Position numbers and translations under genes: made by a program. Below are positions 1 through 8,419 of a stretch of 64,000 nt of DNA, one piece after another (within the stretch, counting starts at the first letter, position 1; each line of letters starts with the position of its first letter). Source of the DNA: Bacteroidota bacterium (lineage in GTDB: Bacteria > Bacteroidota > Bacteroidia > 2-12-FULL-35-15); NCBI GenBank assembly GCA_947449315.1, contig CANFRC010000010.1:1-64000 (forward strand). Direction: 5' to 3'. The notes below the pieces were generated by a model. It was given only the letters and a program-made list of their open reading frames with translations, had not been told where the DNA came from and made no database searches.

Positions 1-2
1 AA

Positions 3-146
3 AATGCAACAGGAACACCAAAAGAATTAGCAAAGAAAATAAATGTTTCTGAGCGAACCATTTACCGTTTAATCAAAAATATGAAAACAAAGAAAATCCC
101 GATTGAATTTTGCAGAAAAAGAAATTCCTATTTCTTAAACTATTAA
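3..146 (+). CDS. C-terminal part of a helix-turn-helix DNA-binding protein (5' end outside window)
   Basis: The frame entering at base 3 stays open for 47 codons to a TAA at 144-146. Its visible start (residues TGTPKELAKKINVSERTIYRL) reads as a classic helix-turn-helix: a first helix with KELAKKI, a turn at NVS and a recognition helix ERTIYRLIKNM. A basic tail follows, including PIEFCRKRNSYF. Small Bacteroidota HTH proteins of this DeoR/HTH_11 style often end this way. The N-terminus lies upstream of the window, so full length, other domains and target are unknown. Confidence 0.6.
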   Translation, partial: NATGTPKELAKKINVSERTIYRLIKNMKTKKIPIEFCRKRNSYFLNY

Positions 147-203
147 TTTATATCCTGCTTCCAAAAAAGGGCTCACCAGAGACAAAAAAACTACAAAAAT
201 GGA

Positions 204-240
204 AGAAAAAAACCTCGAAAGAATTTTCTTCCGAGGTCAA
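204..240 (-). terminator. Intrinsic terminator of the lolA-ftsK transcript
   Basis: Arms ACCTCG (212-217) and CGAGGT (232-237) continue inward as aaagaa/ttcttc with one mismatch. This gives a nearly perfect 12-bp hairpin with a two-base loop. On the reverse strand it is followed by a run of seven T. It lies about 65 bases beyond the lolA stop. The forward side also has a short T-run (240-245), so it may also end the HTH gene transcript. Confidence 0.8.
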
Positions 241-304
241 TTTTTAATGTGGTTTTATAATGAATCTAAGTCAATTTTTTTCAGGACCAGACAACCATTT
301 CTGA

Positions 305-946
305 TTAGCGGATATCTTCAACAGACACCCCTTTGTGCAGCTTTGCATCGAAAGAAAAATCAGTATCAGGGATTACAGTGCCGCCTGCAAATGATTTAAT
401 GGTGTATGTTTGAACTGTTCCATCTTTCATCATCATCTTGACACTTGAAATTTGTTTTTTTGTTTTATCGAGCACCAATTTAATGGTATGAAACTTTTTC
501 TTATCCGGATTGATCGGATACAACTCTATTATTTGTGATGTTGCATCTTCACTTACAAACTTATATTTATATCCCTTTTCGTAAATGGTAAATATGGTTG
601 AGGGATTAACGGCATCGTCACCGCCTACTTCCATGTCTTTTATCTGAACTTCGTTTGCATCTTTGATAAAATCCCAAACTGTTTTACCATCGCAATAAAT
701 ATCGTGTCCAGGGATCTCCAATTTGTATTTAGGGCCTTTTGTTTGAATTTTCCCTGACTGCGAATCTTTGGTTTTATCTTTTTTTTCAACTACCCAAGTA
801 AATTCTGCTTTGATAGTTGTATAAGCTTTTGTTTTTAAGCTTAATTCATCCAAAATTTTCTTTGCTTTCGGATCTTTTTCCTGCGCATTTAGTGCAAAAC
901 AACCGAAGGTTAATAAGAGAATAAAAGTATTTTTTTTAGTGAACAT
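305..946 (-). CDS. lolA: LolA-like outer-membrane lipoprotein carrier protein
   Basis: The 213-aa protein has a signal peptide of about 21 residues ending ALNA-Q. The mature part has the LolA layout: an N-terminal helix with KKILDELS, then strands around FTWVVEKK, a KGPKYKLEIPG segment and a YCDGKTVWDF segment. LolA is the periplasmic chaperone that takes lipoproteins from LolCDE to the outer membrane. It starts 13 bases after ftsK ends, so the two are probably co-transcribed, an order common in Bacteroidota. Sequence identity in this family is low, so the call rests on the fold-like pattern and the neighbour. Confidence 0.8.
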   Translation of the reverse strand: MFTKKNTFILLLTFGCFALNAQEKDPKAKKILDELSLKTKAYTTIKAEFTWVVEKKDKTKDSQSGKIQTKGPKYKLEIPGHDIYCDGKTVWDFIKDANEVQIKDMEVGGDDAVNPSTIFTIYEKGYKYKFVSEDATSQIIELYPINPDKKKFHTIKLVLDKTKKQISSVKMMMKDGTVQTYTIKSFAGGTVIPDTDFSFDAKLHKGVSVEDIR

Positions 947-959
947 AACGTAAGTTTTA

Positions 960-3485
960 TTAATTGTTATCCGACTTATTCAAAAACTGTTCCAAAGATA
1001 ACATATCTTTAATTAAGACCTCTCTGGCTTTAGATCCTTCGAACTGACCAATGATTCCAGCCGACTCCAACTGATCAACAATCCTACCTGCACGGTTATA
1101 GCCTAATTTAAGTCTTCGTTGCAATAAAGAAGCGGACCCTTGTTGTGTAGACACAACAATCTCTGCTGCCTGATTAAACAAAGCATCACGCTCAGAAGGA
1201 TCGTCCATTTTCCCACTTCCTTCTCCGTTTTCATCCACATATTCAGGTAACATAAAAGCGGTTGGATAACTTCTCTGACTTCCAATAAAATCACAAATCT
1301 TATCAACTTCTGGGGTATCTACAAAAGCACATTGTAAACGGATCAGGTCGTTCCCTGTAGAAAGCAACATATCACCGCGACCAATTAACTGATCGGCACC
1401 GCCTGAATCTAAAATTGTACGGGAATCGATCTTGGATGTAACCCTAAAAGCAATTCGTGCAGGGAAATTCGCTTTGATGGTTCCTGTAATAATGTTAACA
1501 GATGGGCGCTGTGTCGCAATAATCAAGTGGATACCGATAGCACGAGCTAATTGAGCCAAACGGGCTATAGGCGTTTCCACTTCTTTTCCTGCCGTCATGA
1601 TCAGATCGGCAAACTCATCTACCACCAATACTATGTATGGTAAAAACTTGTGACCATTATTCGGATTTAATTTCCTCGCAATGAATTTCGAATTATACTC
1701 TTTTATATTTCGTACTTGCGCCTCTTTCAAAAGGTCGTATCGTTGATCCATTTCAATGCATAACGAGTTAAGGGTATGGATCACTTTTTTTGTGTCGGTA
1801 ATAATTGCTTCAGCACTATCAGGAAGTTTCGCTAAAAAGTGACGTTCTATTTTATTGAATAAGGTCAGCTCCACTTTTTTGGGATCTACCAAAACAAATT
1901 TGATTTGAGAGGGGTGTTTTTTATATAACAATGATACCAATACAGCATTTAACCCAACCGATTTACCTTGCCCGGTTGCTCCTGCCATCAATAAATGCGG
2001 CATTTTTGCCAAGTCGGTAATAAATGTTTCATTGCTGATTGTTTTTCCTAATGCGATGGGCAAATCCATTGTTGTATTTTGAAATTTTTCGGATGCAATC
2101 AATGAGCGCATCGGAACCATTTCAGGGTTCAAATTAGGAACCTCAATACCCACAGTTCCTTTCCCCGGAATTGGAGCAATGATACGAATACCTAATGCGG
2201 ATAAACTCAACGCTATATCATCTTCTAAGTTTTTAATTTTTGAGATGCGCACGCCCGCTGCAGGAATTATTTCATATAAAGTAACTGTAGGACCAACTGT
2301 TGCTTTTATTTTATCTATCTCGATCCCATAATCACTAAGTGTTTTAAGGATACGGTCTTTGTTAGCATTCAACTCTTCGGTATTTATTACAATGTCTTTG
2401 GAGCCACCGTAATTTTCTAATAAATCGATCGTTGGAAATTGATACGTTCCAAGATCTAAAGTAGGATCATATTCTCCAACTTGCTCCACCAGGGCTTCTG
2501 ATATTTGTTCAGGAGTAAGCTCCTGATCTTTCTCGTCCATTTTTTCAACAATGAACTGAACCCCATTGTCTTCTGTCGATAAAACTATCGGCTCTTTCTC
2601 AACTGGTTTTTCAACTTCTTCAATAATATCATATTTTTCCTCATTTGTAATTTCCATTTCCTTTTTATGAGGAAAATCTACTTCATTAAGAAAAGGATCA
2701 TCTAAAATTTCAATATCCTCTTCTTCTTCCTCTTTAAATGTGTTCAGAGGTTTTTTTTTATCATCCTCAGGAGTAGGATCCAATTCCGGCTCATCAGTGA
2801 TTGGATCTTTTTTACTCAGGTCGAACGACACATTAAATGCAGCCACAAGAAAAACAACGAAAGAAAAAACAAGCAATACCCCTGTACCAACATGCCCTAG
2901 CACCGCATTTAATTTACTACTAAGCGTATATCCGAAAGAACCGCCTAAAAAAAAGAATGCATCAGAAAAGATATACCCTAAGGTGACAGAAAAGAAGACC
3001 AAAAAGAAAAAGGAATAGGCATATGCTTTACGCAAGTTTAACAATTCTAAGTTAAAAGTGATACGTAAGCCGGTTAACAAGGCTAAAAAAGAAAAGATAT
3101 AGGAAGCTACGCCAAACCACTTGTGAACAAATATGTGGGAAAGCAAAGCGCCAAATTTGCCTAGCCAGTTTGTAACAGTAACATCCGGAGAAAACAAATC
3201 ACCCAGCACTTTATCTTGATCAGCCTTCCAGGTGAAAGCAAAAGAAGTAAATGAGATAGCCAGGTAGGCTGCGAAAAGCAAAAGTGTTAATCCGAATATT
3301 TTTTGAAACTTTTCATTTTGCGTAAACGCAAAGAAATTGTTTATACGATTAAAAAACGAAACTTTTTCAGAAGAATCCGGAGTTGCTTTCTCCTTTTTTA
3401 ATTTTGGATCTTTTGCAGCAGTTTTATTTTCTGAAGTTTCTTCCTTCAAGGTATTTTTAATTGTATTTTTTTTAGGCTCAGCCAT
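960..3485 (-). CDS. ftsK: FtsK/SpoIIIE-family DNA translocase
   Basis: This 841-aa protein has four hydrophobic segments in the first 220 residues, then an acidic linker rich in E and D (about 225-330). The C-terminal motor carries Walker A GATGQGKSVG near residue 500 and Walker B VLVVDEFADL near 618. The last 65 or so residues form the winged-helix gamma domain (ASLLQRRLKLGYNRAGRIVDQLE) that reads KOPS-type polarity sequences. The protein pumps chromosome termini through the division septum and activates XerCD at dif. It is the first gene of the ftsK-lolA pair. The motifs are complete and the length is normal for the phylum. Confidence 0.97.
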   Translation of the reverse strand: MAEPKKNTIKNTLKEETSENKTAAKDPKLKKEKATPDSSEKVSFFNRINNFFAFTQNEKFQKIFGLTLLLFAAYLAISFTSFAFTWKADQDKVLGDLFSPDVTVTNWLGKFGALLSHIFVHKWFGVASYIFSFLALLTGLRITFNLELLNLRKAYAYSFFFLVFFSVTLGYIFSDAFFFLGGSFGYTLSSKLNAVLGHVGTGVLLVFSFVVFLVAAFNVSFDLSKKDPITDEPELDPTPEDDKKKPLNTFKEEEEEDIEILDDPFLNEVDFPHKKEMEITNEEKYDIIEEVEKPVEKEPIVLSTEDNGVQFIVEKMDEKDQELTPEQISEALVEQVGEYDPTLDLGTYQFPTIDLLENYGGSKDIVINTEELNANKDRILKTLSDYGIEIDKIKATVGPTVTLYEIIPAAGVRISKIKNLEDDIALSLSALGIRIIAPIPGKGTVGIEVPNLNPEMVPMRSLIASEKFQNTTMDLPIALGKTISNETFITDLAKMPHLLMAGATGQGKSVGLNAVLVSLLYKKHPSQIKFVLVDPKKVELTLFNKIERHFLAKLPDSAEAIITDTKKVIHTLNSLCIEMDQRYDLLKEAQVRNIKEYNSKFIARKLNPNNGHKFLPYIVLVVDEFADLIMTAGKEVETPIARLAQLARAIGIHLIIATQRPSVNIITGTIKANFPARIAFRVTSKIDSRTILDSGGADQLIGRGDMLLSTGNDLIRLQCAFVDTPEVDKICDFIGSQRSYPTAFMLPEYVDENGEGSGKMDDPSERDALFNQAAEIVVSTQQGSASLLQRRLKLGYNRAGRIVDQLESAGIIGQFEGSKAREVLIKDMLSLEQFLNKSDNN

Positions 3486-3828
3486 TCGTGATTTCAGATT
3501 AAAAATTGAAAATTAAAAAGCAGTAACTCACTTATAAACTAGTAAATTTGCTCTATAAAATTACTACTTGACGAGGCATTTCCTTTAAGGAAGTCAAAAT
3601 CTTATAAACGTGGTATTGTGGATAACAAAAGATCTAATGATAGCATTATGAAAACTTATAAAATCAGAAAGTAAAGAATGATTAATAGAAACAGAAAACA
3701 CATAGTTCTTATTAAAAATGTGTAACAACGAGCGCTAGCTATTCTTATTAATAATGTTAATCAATTGTTTTGACGATTTTTTATTAAAGAAAATCGTAAT
3801 AGCAACAAAAACGATTTTATACTAAAGG
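3486..3828. other. 343-base intergenic region between ftsK and speA
   Basis: I see no convincing gene here. It has a forward-facing TAAATTTG box (3543-3550) with no gene behind it, a small imperfect hairpin around 3567-3597 (TTGAC...GTCAA enclosing TTCCTTTAAGGAA), and a clean 8-bp hairpin ACGATTTT/AAAATCGT (3773-3797) about 30 bases past the speA stop. That hairpin may stabilise or end the speA transcript but lacks a good T-run on the reverse strand. The ftsK promoter is presumably here, but I cannot place it. Confidence 0.5.
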
Positions 3829-5226
3829 CTAATACCCTAAGGTTTTTAACATCGACTTATAGCTTTGTTCCTTTGCAAACAAACGAGTGCTTATTTCGCC
3901 ATCTTCATCCTTATCAATGATCACATGTTTCGGAGCCGGAATCAAACAATGTTGAATTCCTCCATACCCACCCAGTGATTCCTGATAAGCTCCAGTATGA
4001 AAGAAGCCTAAATACAAAGGATCCTTAGTAACGGAAGTTACAATTGGCATATATACTTGATTCAAATGCGATTCGGCATTGTAATAATCTTCGCTATCAC
4101 AGGTTAATCCGCCTAAATTTACGCGCTCATATTCCTTATCCCAATGATTGACAGCCAACAAAATAAACTTCTGTTTAATGCCCCAAGTATCAGGCAAAGT
4201 AGTGATAAAAGAACTATCAATCATATACCATAACTCATTATCATTCTGCTTTTTTACATCAACGATTGAATATAAGGCAGCCCCACTTTCTCCAACTGTA
4301 AAACTTCCGAATTCAGTAAAAATATGTGGTTCTGCAACTCCTCTTTCTTCACATATATTCTTTATTTTCTGAATGATCTCATCTGCCATGTAATCATAAT
4401 CATAACTAAAACCTAATGAAGTACGTATAGGAAATCCACCTCCAATATCCAACGAATCCAAAGTGGGACAAACCTTCTTCAAATCACAATAAACATTGAT
4501 ACATTTAGTTAATTCCGACCAGTAATAAGTCGTATCCTTAATACCAGTATTTATAAAAAAATGAAGCATTTTAAGCTCGCATTTATTGCTGCTTTTGATG
4601 CTTTTATGATAATAGTCGATAATATCGGCTTGGCGGATTCCTAAACGGGAGGTATAAAATTCGAATTTAGGTTCCTCATCGGTTGCAACACGAATTCCTA
4701 TTTTGAATTTATTCTTACATAATTTCTCCAACAAAGGCAACTCATTGATATTATCCAGGATAGGAATTGAGTTTACAAAACCATCATTCACCAATTCACT
4801 GATATATTTTAGATAATTGGGACGCTTATACCCGTTATTGATAATATAGGTATCCTTTGTAATTTTCCCGGAATCGTATAATGACCTTACCAAAGGCACG
4901 TCAAAAGCTGAAGAAGTTTCCAAATGAATATCATTTTTTAATACTTCTTCCAATACAAATTGAAAGTGAGAGCTCTTCGTACAATAACAATATGTATATT
5001 TGCCTTTATAATCGGCTCTGGCCATTGCTACATTGAATATTTTTTTAGCTTTTTGGATCTGAGCGCTGATCTTAGGCAAATAAGAGATTTTAAGTGGAGT
5101 ACCATATTGCTTGATGATATCCATCAAAGGTAGATCATGAAAGTTAAGTTCATTATCAACAACATTGAATCCATCTTGAGGGAAATCAAATGTTTGCTGA
5201 ATTAAATCGCGATAGGTATTTTCCAT
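3829..5226 (-). CDS. speA: Arginine decarboxylase (PLP fold type III)
   Basis: The 465-aa enzyme has the alanine-racemase/ornithine-decarboxylase fold. The PLP lysine is K84 in YCTKSSHF, and the phosphate-binding glycine loop is GGGF at 262-265. E305 precedes VGESGA, and the substrate-site cysteine is C376 in TCDSED. It would decarboxylate L-arginine to agmatine, the first step of polyamine synthesis. It is shorter than enterobacterial SpeA (about 650 aa) but looks like the compact Bacteroidota version. Another basic amino acid decarboxylase of this fold is the main alternative. It is divergent from an arginase-family gene, and its -7 box (5266-5273) abuts a perfect palindrome. Confidence 0.85.
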   Translation of the reverse strand: MENTYRDLIQQTFDFPQDGFNVVDNELNFHDLPLMDIIKQYGTPLKISYLPKISAQIQKAKKIFNVAMARADYKGKYTYCYCTKSSHFQFVLEEVLKNDIHLETSSAFDVPLVRSLYDSGKITKDTYIINNGYKRPNYLKYISELVNDGFVNSIPILDNINELPLLEKLCKNKFKIGIRVATDEEPKFEFYTSRLGIRQADIIDYYHKSIKSSNKCELKMLHFFINTGIKDTTYYWSELTKCINVYCDLKKVCPTLDSLDIGGGFPIRTSLGFSYDYDYMADEIIQKIKNICEERGVAEPHIFTEFGSFTVGESGAALYSIVDVKKQNDNELWYMIDSSFITTLPDTWGIKQKFILLAVNHWDKEYERVNLGGLTCDSEDYYNAESHLNQVYMPIVTSVTKDPLYLGFFHTGAYQESLGGYGGIQHCLIPAPKHVIIDKDEDGEISTRLFAKEQSYKSMLKTLGY

Positions 5227-5265
5227 TGTTTGAAGTTAAAAAGTTCTATTAAAAACATTAAAGTG

Positions 5266-5273
5266 CAAAAGTA
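5266..5273 (-). promoter_or_regulatory. speA promoter -7 box
   Basis: On the reverse strand these bases read TACTTTTG, a perfect TAnnTTTG match. This predicts a start near 5259 and a leader of about 33 bases before the speA ATG. No clear -33 TTTG is seen; that zone is occupied by the palindrome at 5278-5309. Confidence 0.6.
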
Positions 5274-5277
5274 AGTA

Positions 5278-5309
5278 ACTTACATTGATAAATTATTATC
5301 AATGTAAGT
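5278..5309. promoter_or_regulatory. Perfect 32-bp palindrome, probable operator between speA and arginase
   Basis: The arms ACTTACATTGATAA (5278-5291) and TTATCAATGTAAGT (5296-5309) are exact inverse complements around ATTA. The site begins 4 bases upstream of the speA -7 box and covers the position of its -33 element. That is where a repressor dimer would block RNA polymerase. It has no T-run or gene end beside it, so a terminator role is unlikely. Confidence 0.6.
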
Positions 5310-5385
5310 AATTTAAATACATAAAATATTAAATATCGGTTAAGCTAACTATAACAAACCGAGTGCAACTAAAAAGGAAATAGAA

Positions 5386-6330
5386 ATGAAAAATGTAAAG
5401 TTTATCGAAGTAAAATCGGAAATCGGAGCAGGAACCCGAGGTGCGAGTATGGGTGTAGATGCCATAAAAATAGCCGCACTTGATTATGGAAGTAACATGT
5501 TCAAACAAATTGAATCAGTGGAAGTTAAGACTGAAAACCAACTCTTGTTTGAGCCTACCAAAACAACTTATGCAAAACGCATAGCCGGGGTTTTGGCAAT
5601 CTATGAACGCTTGGCTAATTCCGTTTCCCAAACGCTTAAAAAGAGCAATTTCCCAATCATTCTTGCAGGTGATCATAGCACTGCTGGAGGAACAATTGCA
5701 GGAATAAAGATGGCTTTTCCTAAACAACGTTTAGGCGTTATATGGATCGATGCGCATGCGGATATTCATAGTCCGTATACGACTCCAACGGGCAATATTC
5801 ATGGAATGCCTATCGCAGCTTCTTTGGGAGAAGATAACATCACCAATAAAATGAATAAACCTGATAAAGAAACGGTAGATCTTTGGAACAGACTAAAAAA
5901 AGTTGGAGGTATTTCACCTAAAATAACCTATAAAGATATCGTTTACATTGGAGTACGTGATGTTGAACCGGAAGAAACATTCTTATTAAAGAAACATAAA
6001 GTAAAAGCATTCACAACTGCTGAAGTGAAACGTAACGGAGTTGAAAAGATCGCTCGTGATGCCCTGGCTCACTTAACGCATTGCAACCTGATTTATGTTT
6101 CATTTGATGTTGATAGTATGGATTCTTCGATCTCAAAAGGAACAGGTACACCGGTCAGAAATGGAATAACAGAGAAAGAAGCAGGTAGTTTATGTGTTCG
6201 ATTAGTTCAGAATGAGAAGGTTTGTTGCTTCGAAATTTGTGAAGTTAACCCTACATTGGATAAAGAAAATCTGATGGCTGAAAACACCTTCGAGATCTTA
6301 CAAAAGGTAGTAAGTCAATTAACCTACTAA
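5386..6330 (+). CDS. Arginase (ureohydrolase family)
   Basis: The 314-aa protein carries the metal-binding motifs of the arginase/agmatinase superfamily: GDHS (H97), DAHAD (D122, H124, D126) and SFDVDSMD near residue 230. The GNIHGMP stretch (H139) after DAHAD and GTGTPVRNG fit arginase better than agmatinase. Arginase hydrolyses arginine to ornithine and urea using two manganese ions. Agmatinase cannot be excluded, and the divergent arginine decarboxylase would supply agmatine. The ATG is preceded by AAGGAAATAGAA. A terminator hairpin follows 40 bases after the stop. Confidence 0.8.
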   Translation: MKNVKFIEVKSEIGAGTRGASMGVDAIKIAALDYGSNMFKQIESVEVKTENQLLFEPTKTTYAKRIAGVLAIYERLANSVSQTLKKSNFPIILAGDHSTAGGTIAGIKMAFPKQRLGVIWIDAHADIHSPYTTPTGNIHGMPIAASLGEDNITNKMNKPDKETVDLWNRLKKVGGISPKITYKDIVYIGVRDVEPEETFLLKKHKVKAFTTAEVKRNGVEKIARDALAHLTHCNLIYVSFDVDSMDSSISKGTGTPVRNGITEKEAGSLCVRLVQNEKVCCFEICEVNPTLDKENLMAENTFEILQKVVSQLTY

Positions 6331-6370
6331 TTCACAAATCTTCCGTCTGATGTAAATTAGGCTATAAAAC

Positions 6371-6399
6371 AAAGTGTAGTTTTTGGACTATACTTTTTT
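6371..6399 (+). terminator. Intrinsic terminator after the arginase gene
   Basis: AAAGTGTAGT (6371-6380) pairs with ACTATACTTT (6387-6396) over 10 positions, one of them G-U, with loop TTTTGG and a run of T to 6399. It separates the arginase gene from argS. Confidence 0.7.
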
Positions 6400-6484
6400 A
6401 TGATGTACACAGCTTAAGTATTATTATTTTTACAAACTATAATCTTTCTGTGAATTACTGAAGACTAAAGACCAATAACTAAAT

Positions 6485-8272
6485 ATGAATATCGAACAAA
6501 AACTGTCGCATAAAACCATTGAAGCTTTTCAGTCGCTTTACGGACATACGATAGATGCCATAGCTTTTGAAAAGACAAATCCCATCTTTGTTGGCGACCT
6601 CACGCTTGTTGTCTTCAATTTCCTTAAGATCTCCAAGAAGAAACCGGAAGAAACAGCCACAGAAATTGGAAATTACCTAAAAGCAAACGTTGCAGAAGTT
6701 TCTGATTTTAATGTTATAAAAGGGTTTTTAAACATTGTTATCGCTGATTCATTCTGGTTGAATTACTTTAAAGACATCTACGGTAAGCCTTTTATTAACC
6801 ATACATTACCAGAAAATGCTCCAACTGTCATGGTGGAGTACGCTTCTCCGAACACCAATAAACCATTACACTTAGGGCATGTACGAAATATTCTTTTAGG
6901 TTATTCGGTGTCAAAAATACTGAGTGCAGCTGGAAACAAAGTTGTAAAAACCAGTGTGGTAAACGACCGTGGCATCCATATATGTAAAAGCATGATCGCC
7001 TGGAAGAAATTCGGTAACGGGGAAACACCCGAATCATCAGGAATGAAAGGTGATCATTTGGTTGGTAAATATTATGTGGCGTTTGACAAACACTATAAAA
7101 GTGAAATTGAAAGCTTAAAAAATAAAGGTATTGGAGAAGAAGAAGCGAAAGCAAATGCACCTTTGATGAAAGAAGCACAAGATATGCTTCGTAAATGGGA
7201 AGCCAACGATAAGGATGTTCGCGAGCTCTGGACCATTATGAATGGATGGGTATACGAAGGATTTGCTGAATCGTATAAAACACTTGGGGTTGATTTTGAT
7301 AGTACGTATTATGAAAGCAATACCTATTTATTAGGTAAAGAAATTATAGATTCAGGATTAGCAAAAGGGATCTTAAAAACACGAGAAGATAAATCCATTT
7401 TTATAGATCTAACTTCAGATGGCTTAGATGAGAAAACCTTGCTCCGCTCTGACGGAACCTCCGTGTATATGACACAAGATCTTGGAACAGCCTTGCTTCG
7501 GAATCAGGAGGTTAATTTCGAAAAAATGATCTATACTGTTGGTAACGAGCAGGATTATCATTTCAAAGTTTTGTTTCTAATACTAAAAAAGATGGGATAC
7601 GCCTGGGCAGATGGATTATTTCATCTTTCTTACGGAATGGTAGAACTCCCTGAAGGTAAAATGAAATCGCGTGAAGGGACAGTTGTAGATGCTGATGATC
7701 TTATGAAAGTAATGATTGACACGGCTGCTGCCACCACAAAAGAATTAGGGAAAGTAGAAGGCTTGACTGAAGATGAAGCAGCGCATTTATTTCAAACGAT
7801 CGGCTTAGGTGCATTGAAATATTTTATGCTGAAAGTTGACCCTAAGAAGAAAATGCTTTTCAATCCGGCAGAATCAATCGATTTTAACGGAAATACGGCA
7901 CCGTTCATTCAATTCAATTATGTAAGGATACAGGCCTTGTTACGCAAATCAATAGAAGGTTGGAACTTTGAGGACCAAGCTATTTTCACTCCTAACATAC
8001 CCCTTTTACCTAAAGAAAAAGAATTGATCATCAAATTATACAATTTTAATGCAACGTTAAGTCAAGCTGCTGCCGAGTTCAGTCCGGCATTAATAGCTAA
8101 TTATGTGTATGATCTGGCTAAGGAATTTAGTCAGTATTATCATGAGACTCCCATTTTAAAAGAAGAACGAAAAGACTTGATTTTATTCCGTTTGCAATTG
8201 GCAAAGACGATTGGTATAGCTATCAAATCTTCTATTGGCTTATTAGGAATTGAAGTTCCTGAAAGAATGTAA
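6485..8272 (+). CDS. argS: Arginyl-tRNA synthetase
   Basis: The 595-aa class I synthetase shows an N-terminal Arg-specific domain, the HIGH motif as HLGH (129-132, in NKPLHLGHVRN) and the KMSKS region as KMKSREGT near residue 393. The C-terminal helical anticodon-binding domain (about 460-595) ends in PERM, the usual ArgRS ending. It charges tRNA-Arg with arginine. Length and motifs are normal. It is a separate unit between the arginase terminator and the bidirectional terminator at 8296-8334. Confidence 0.97.
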   Translation: MNIEQKLSHKTIEAFQSLYGHTIDAIAFEKTNPIFVGDLTLVVFNFLKISKKKPEETATEIGNYLKANVAEVSDFNVIKGFLNIVIADSFWLNYFKDIYGKPFINHTLPENAPTVMVEYASPNTNKPLHLGHVRNILLGYSVSKILSAAGNKVVKTSVVNDRGIHICKSMIAWKKFGNGETPESSGMKGDHLVGKYYVAFDKHYKSEIESLKNKGIGEEEAKANAPLMKEAQDMLRKWEANDKDVRELWTIMNGWVYEGFAESYKTLGVDFDSTYYESNTYLLGKEIIDSGLAKGILKTREDKSIFIDLTSDGLDEKTLLRSDGTSVYMTQDLGTALLRNQEVNFEKMIYTVGNEQDYHFKVLFLILKKMGYAWADGLFHLSYGMVELPEGKMKSREGTVVDADDLMKVMIDTAAATTKELGKVEGLTEDEAAHLFQTIGLGALKYFMLKVDPKKKMLFNPAESIDFNGNTAPFIQFNYVRIQALLRKSIEGWNFEDQAIFTPNIPLLPKEKELIIKLYNFNATLSQAAAEFSPALIANYVYDLAKEFSQYYHETPILKEERKDLILFRLQLAKTIGIAIKSSIGLLGIEVPERM

Positions 8273-8295
8273 ATACTATGAATACACGTCATTGT

Positions 8296-8334
8296 AAAAA
8301 AAATCCCAACCATTCTTTGGTTGGGATTTTTTTA
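8296..8334. terminator. Bidirectional terminator between argS and hemF
   Basis: AATCCCAACCA (8302-8312) pairs perfectly with TGGTTGGGATT (8318-8328) around loop TTCTT. It is flanked by an A-run on the left and a T-run on the right, so it works in both directions between the convergent genes argS and hemF. Confidence 0.9.
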
Positions 8335-8419
8335 TGAAACAATACAAGATCTTAATTTACGATTTTAACAATATTTGAATACGATGTAGAATTCTGTTAA
8401 TTTCAGAAAAGTGGCAAAC

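Noticed and set aside
199-399. 66-codon forward ORF over the lolA 3' end
   Set aside because: It runs through the lolA terminator and then antisense to lolA, with no sensible protein features.
2740-3018. 92-codon forward ORF inside ftsK
   Set aside because: It is antisense to the linker and membrane region of ftsK; composition reflects the opposite strand.
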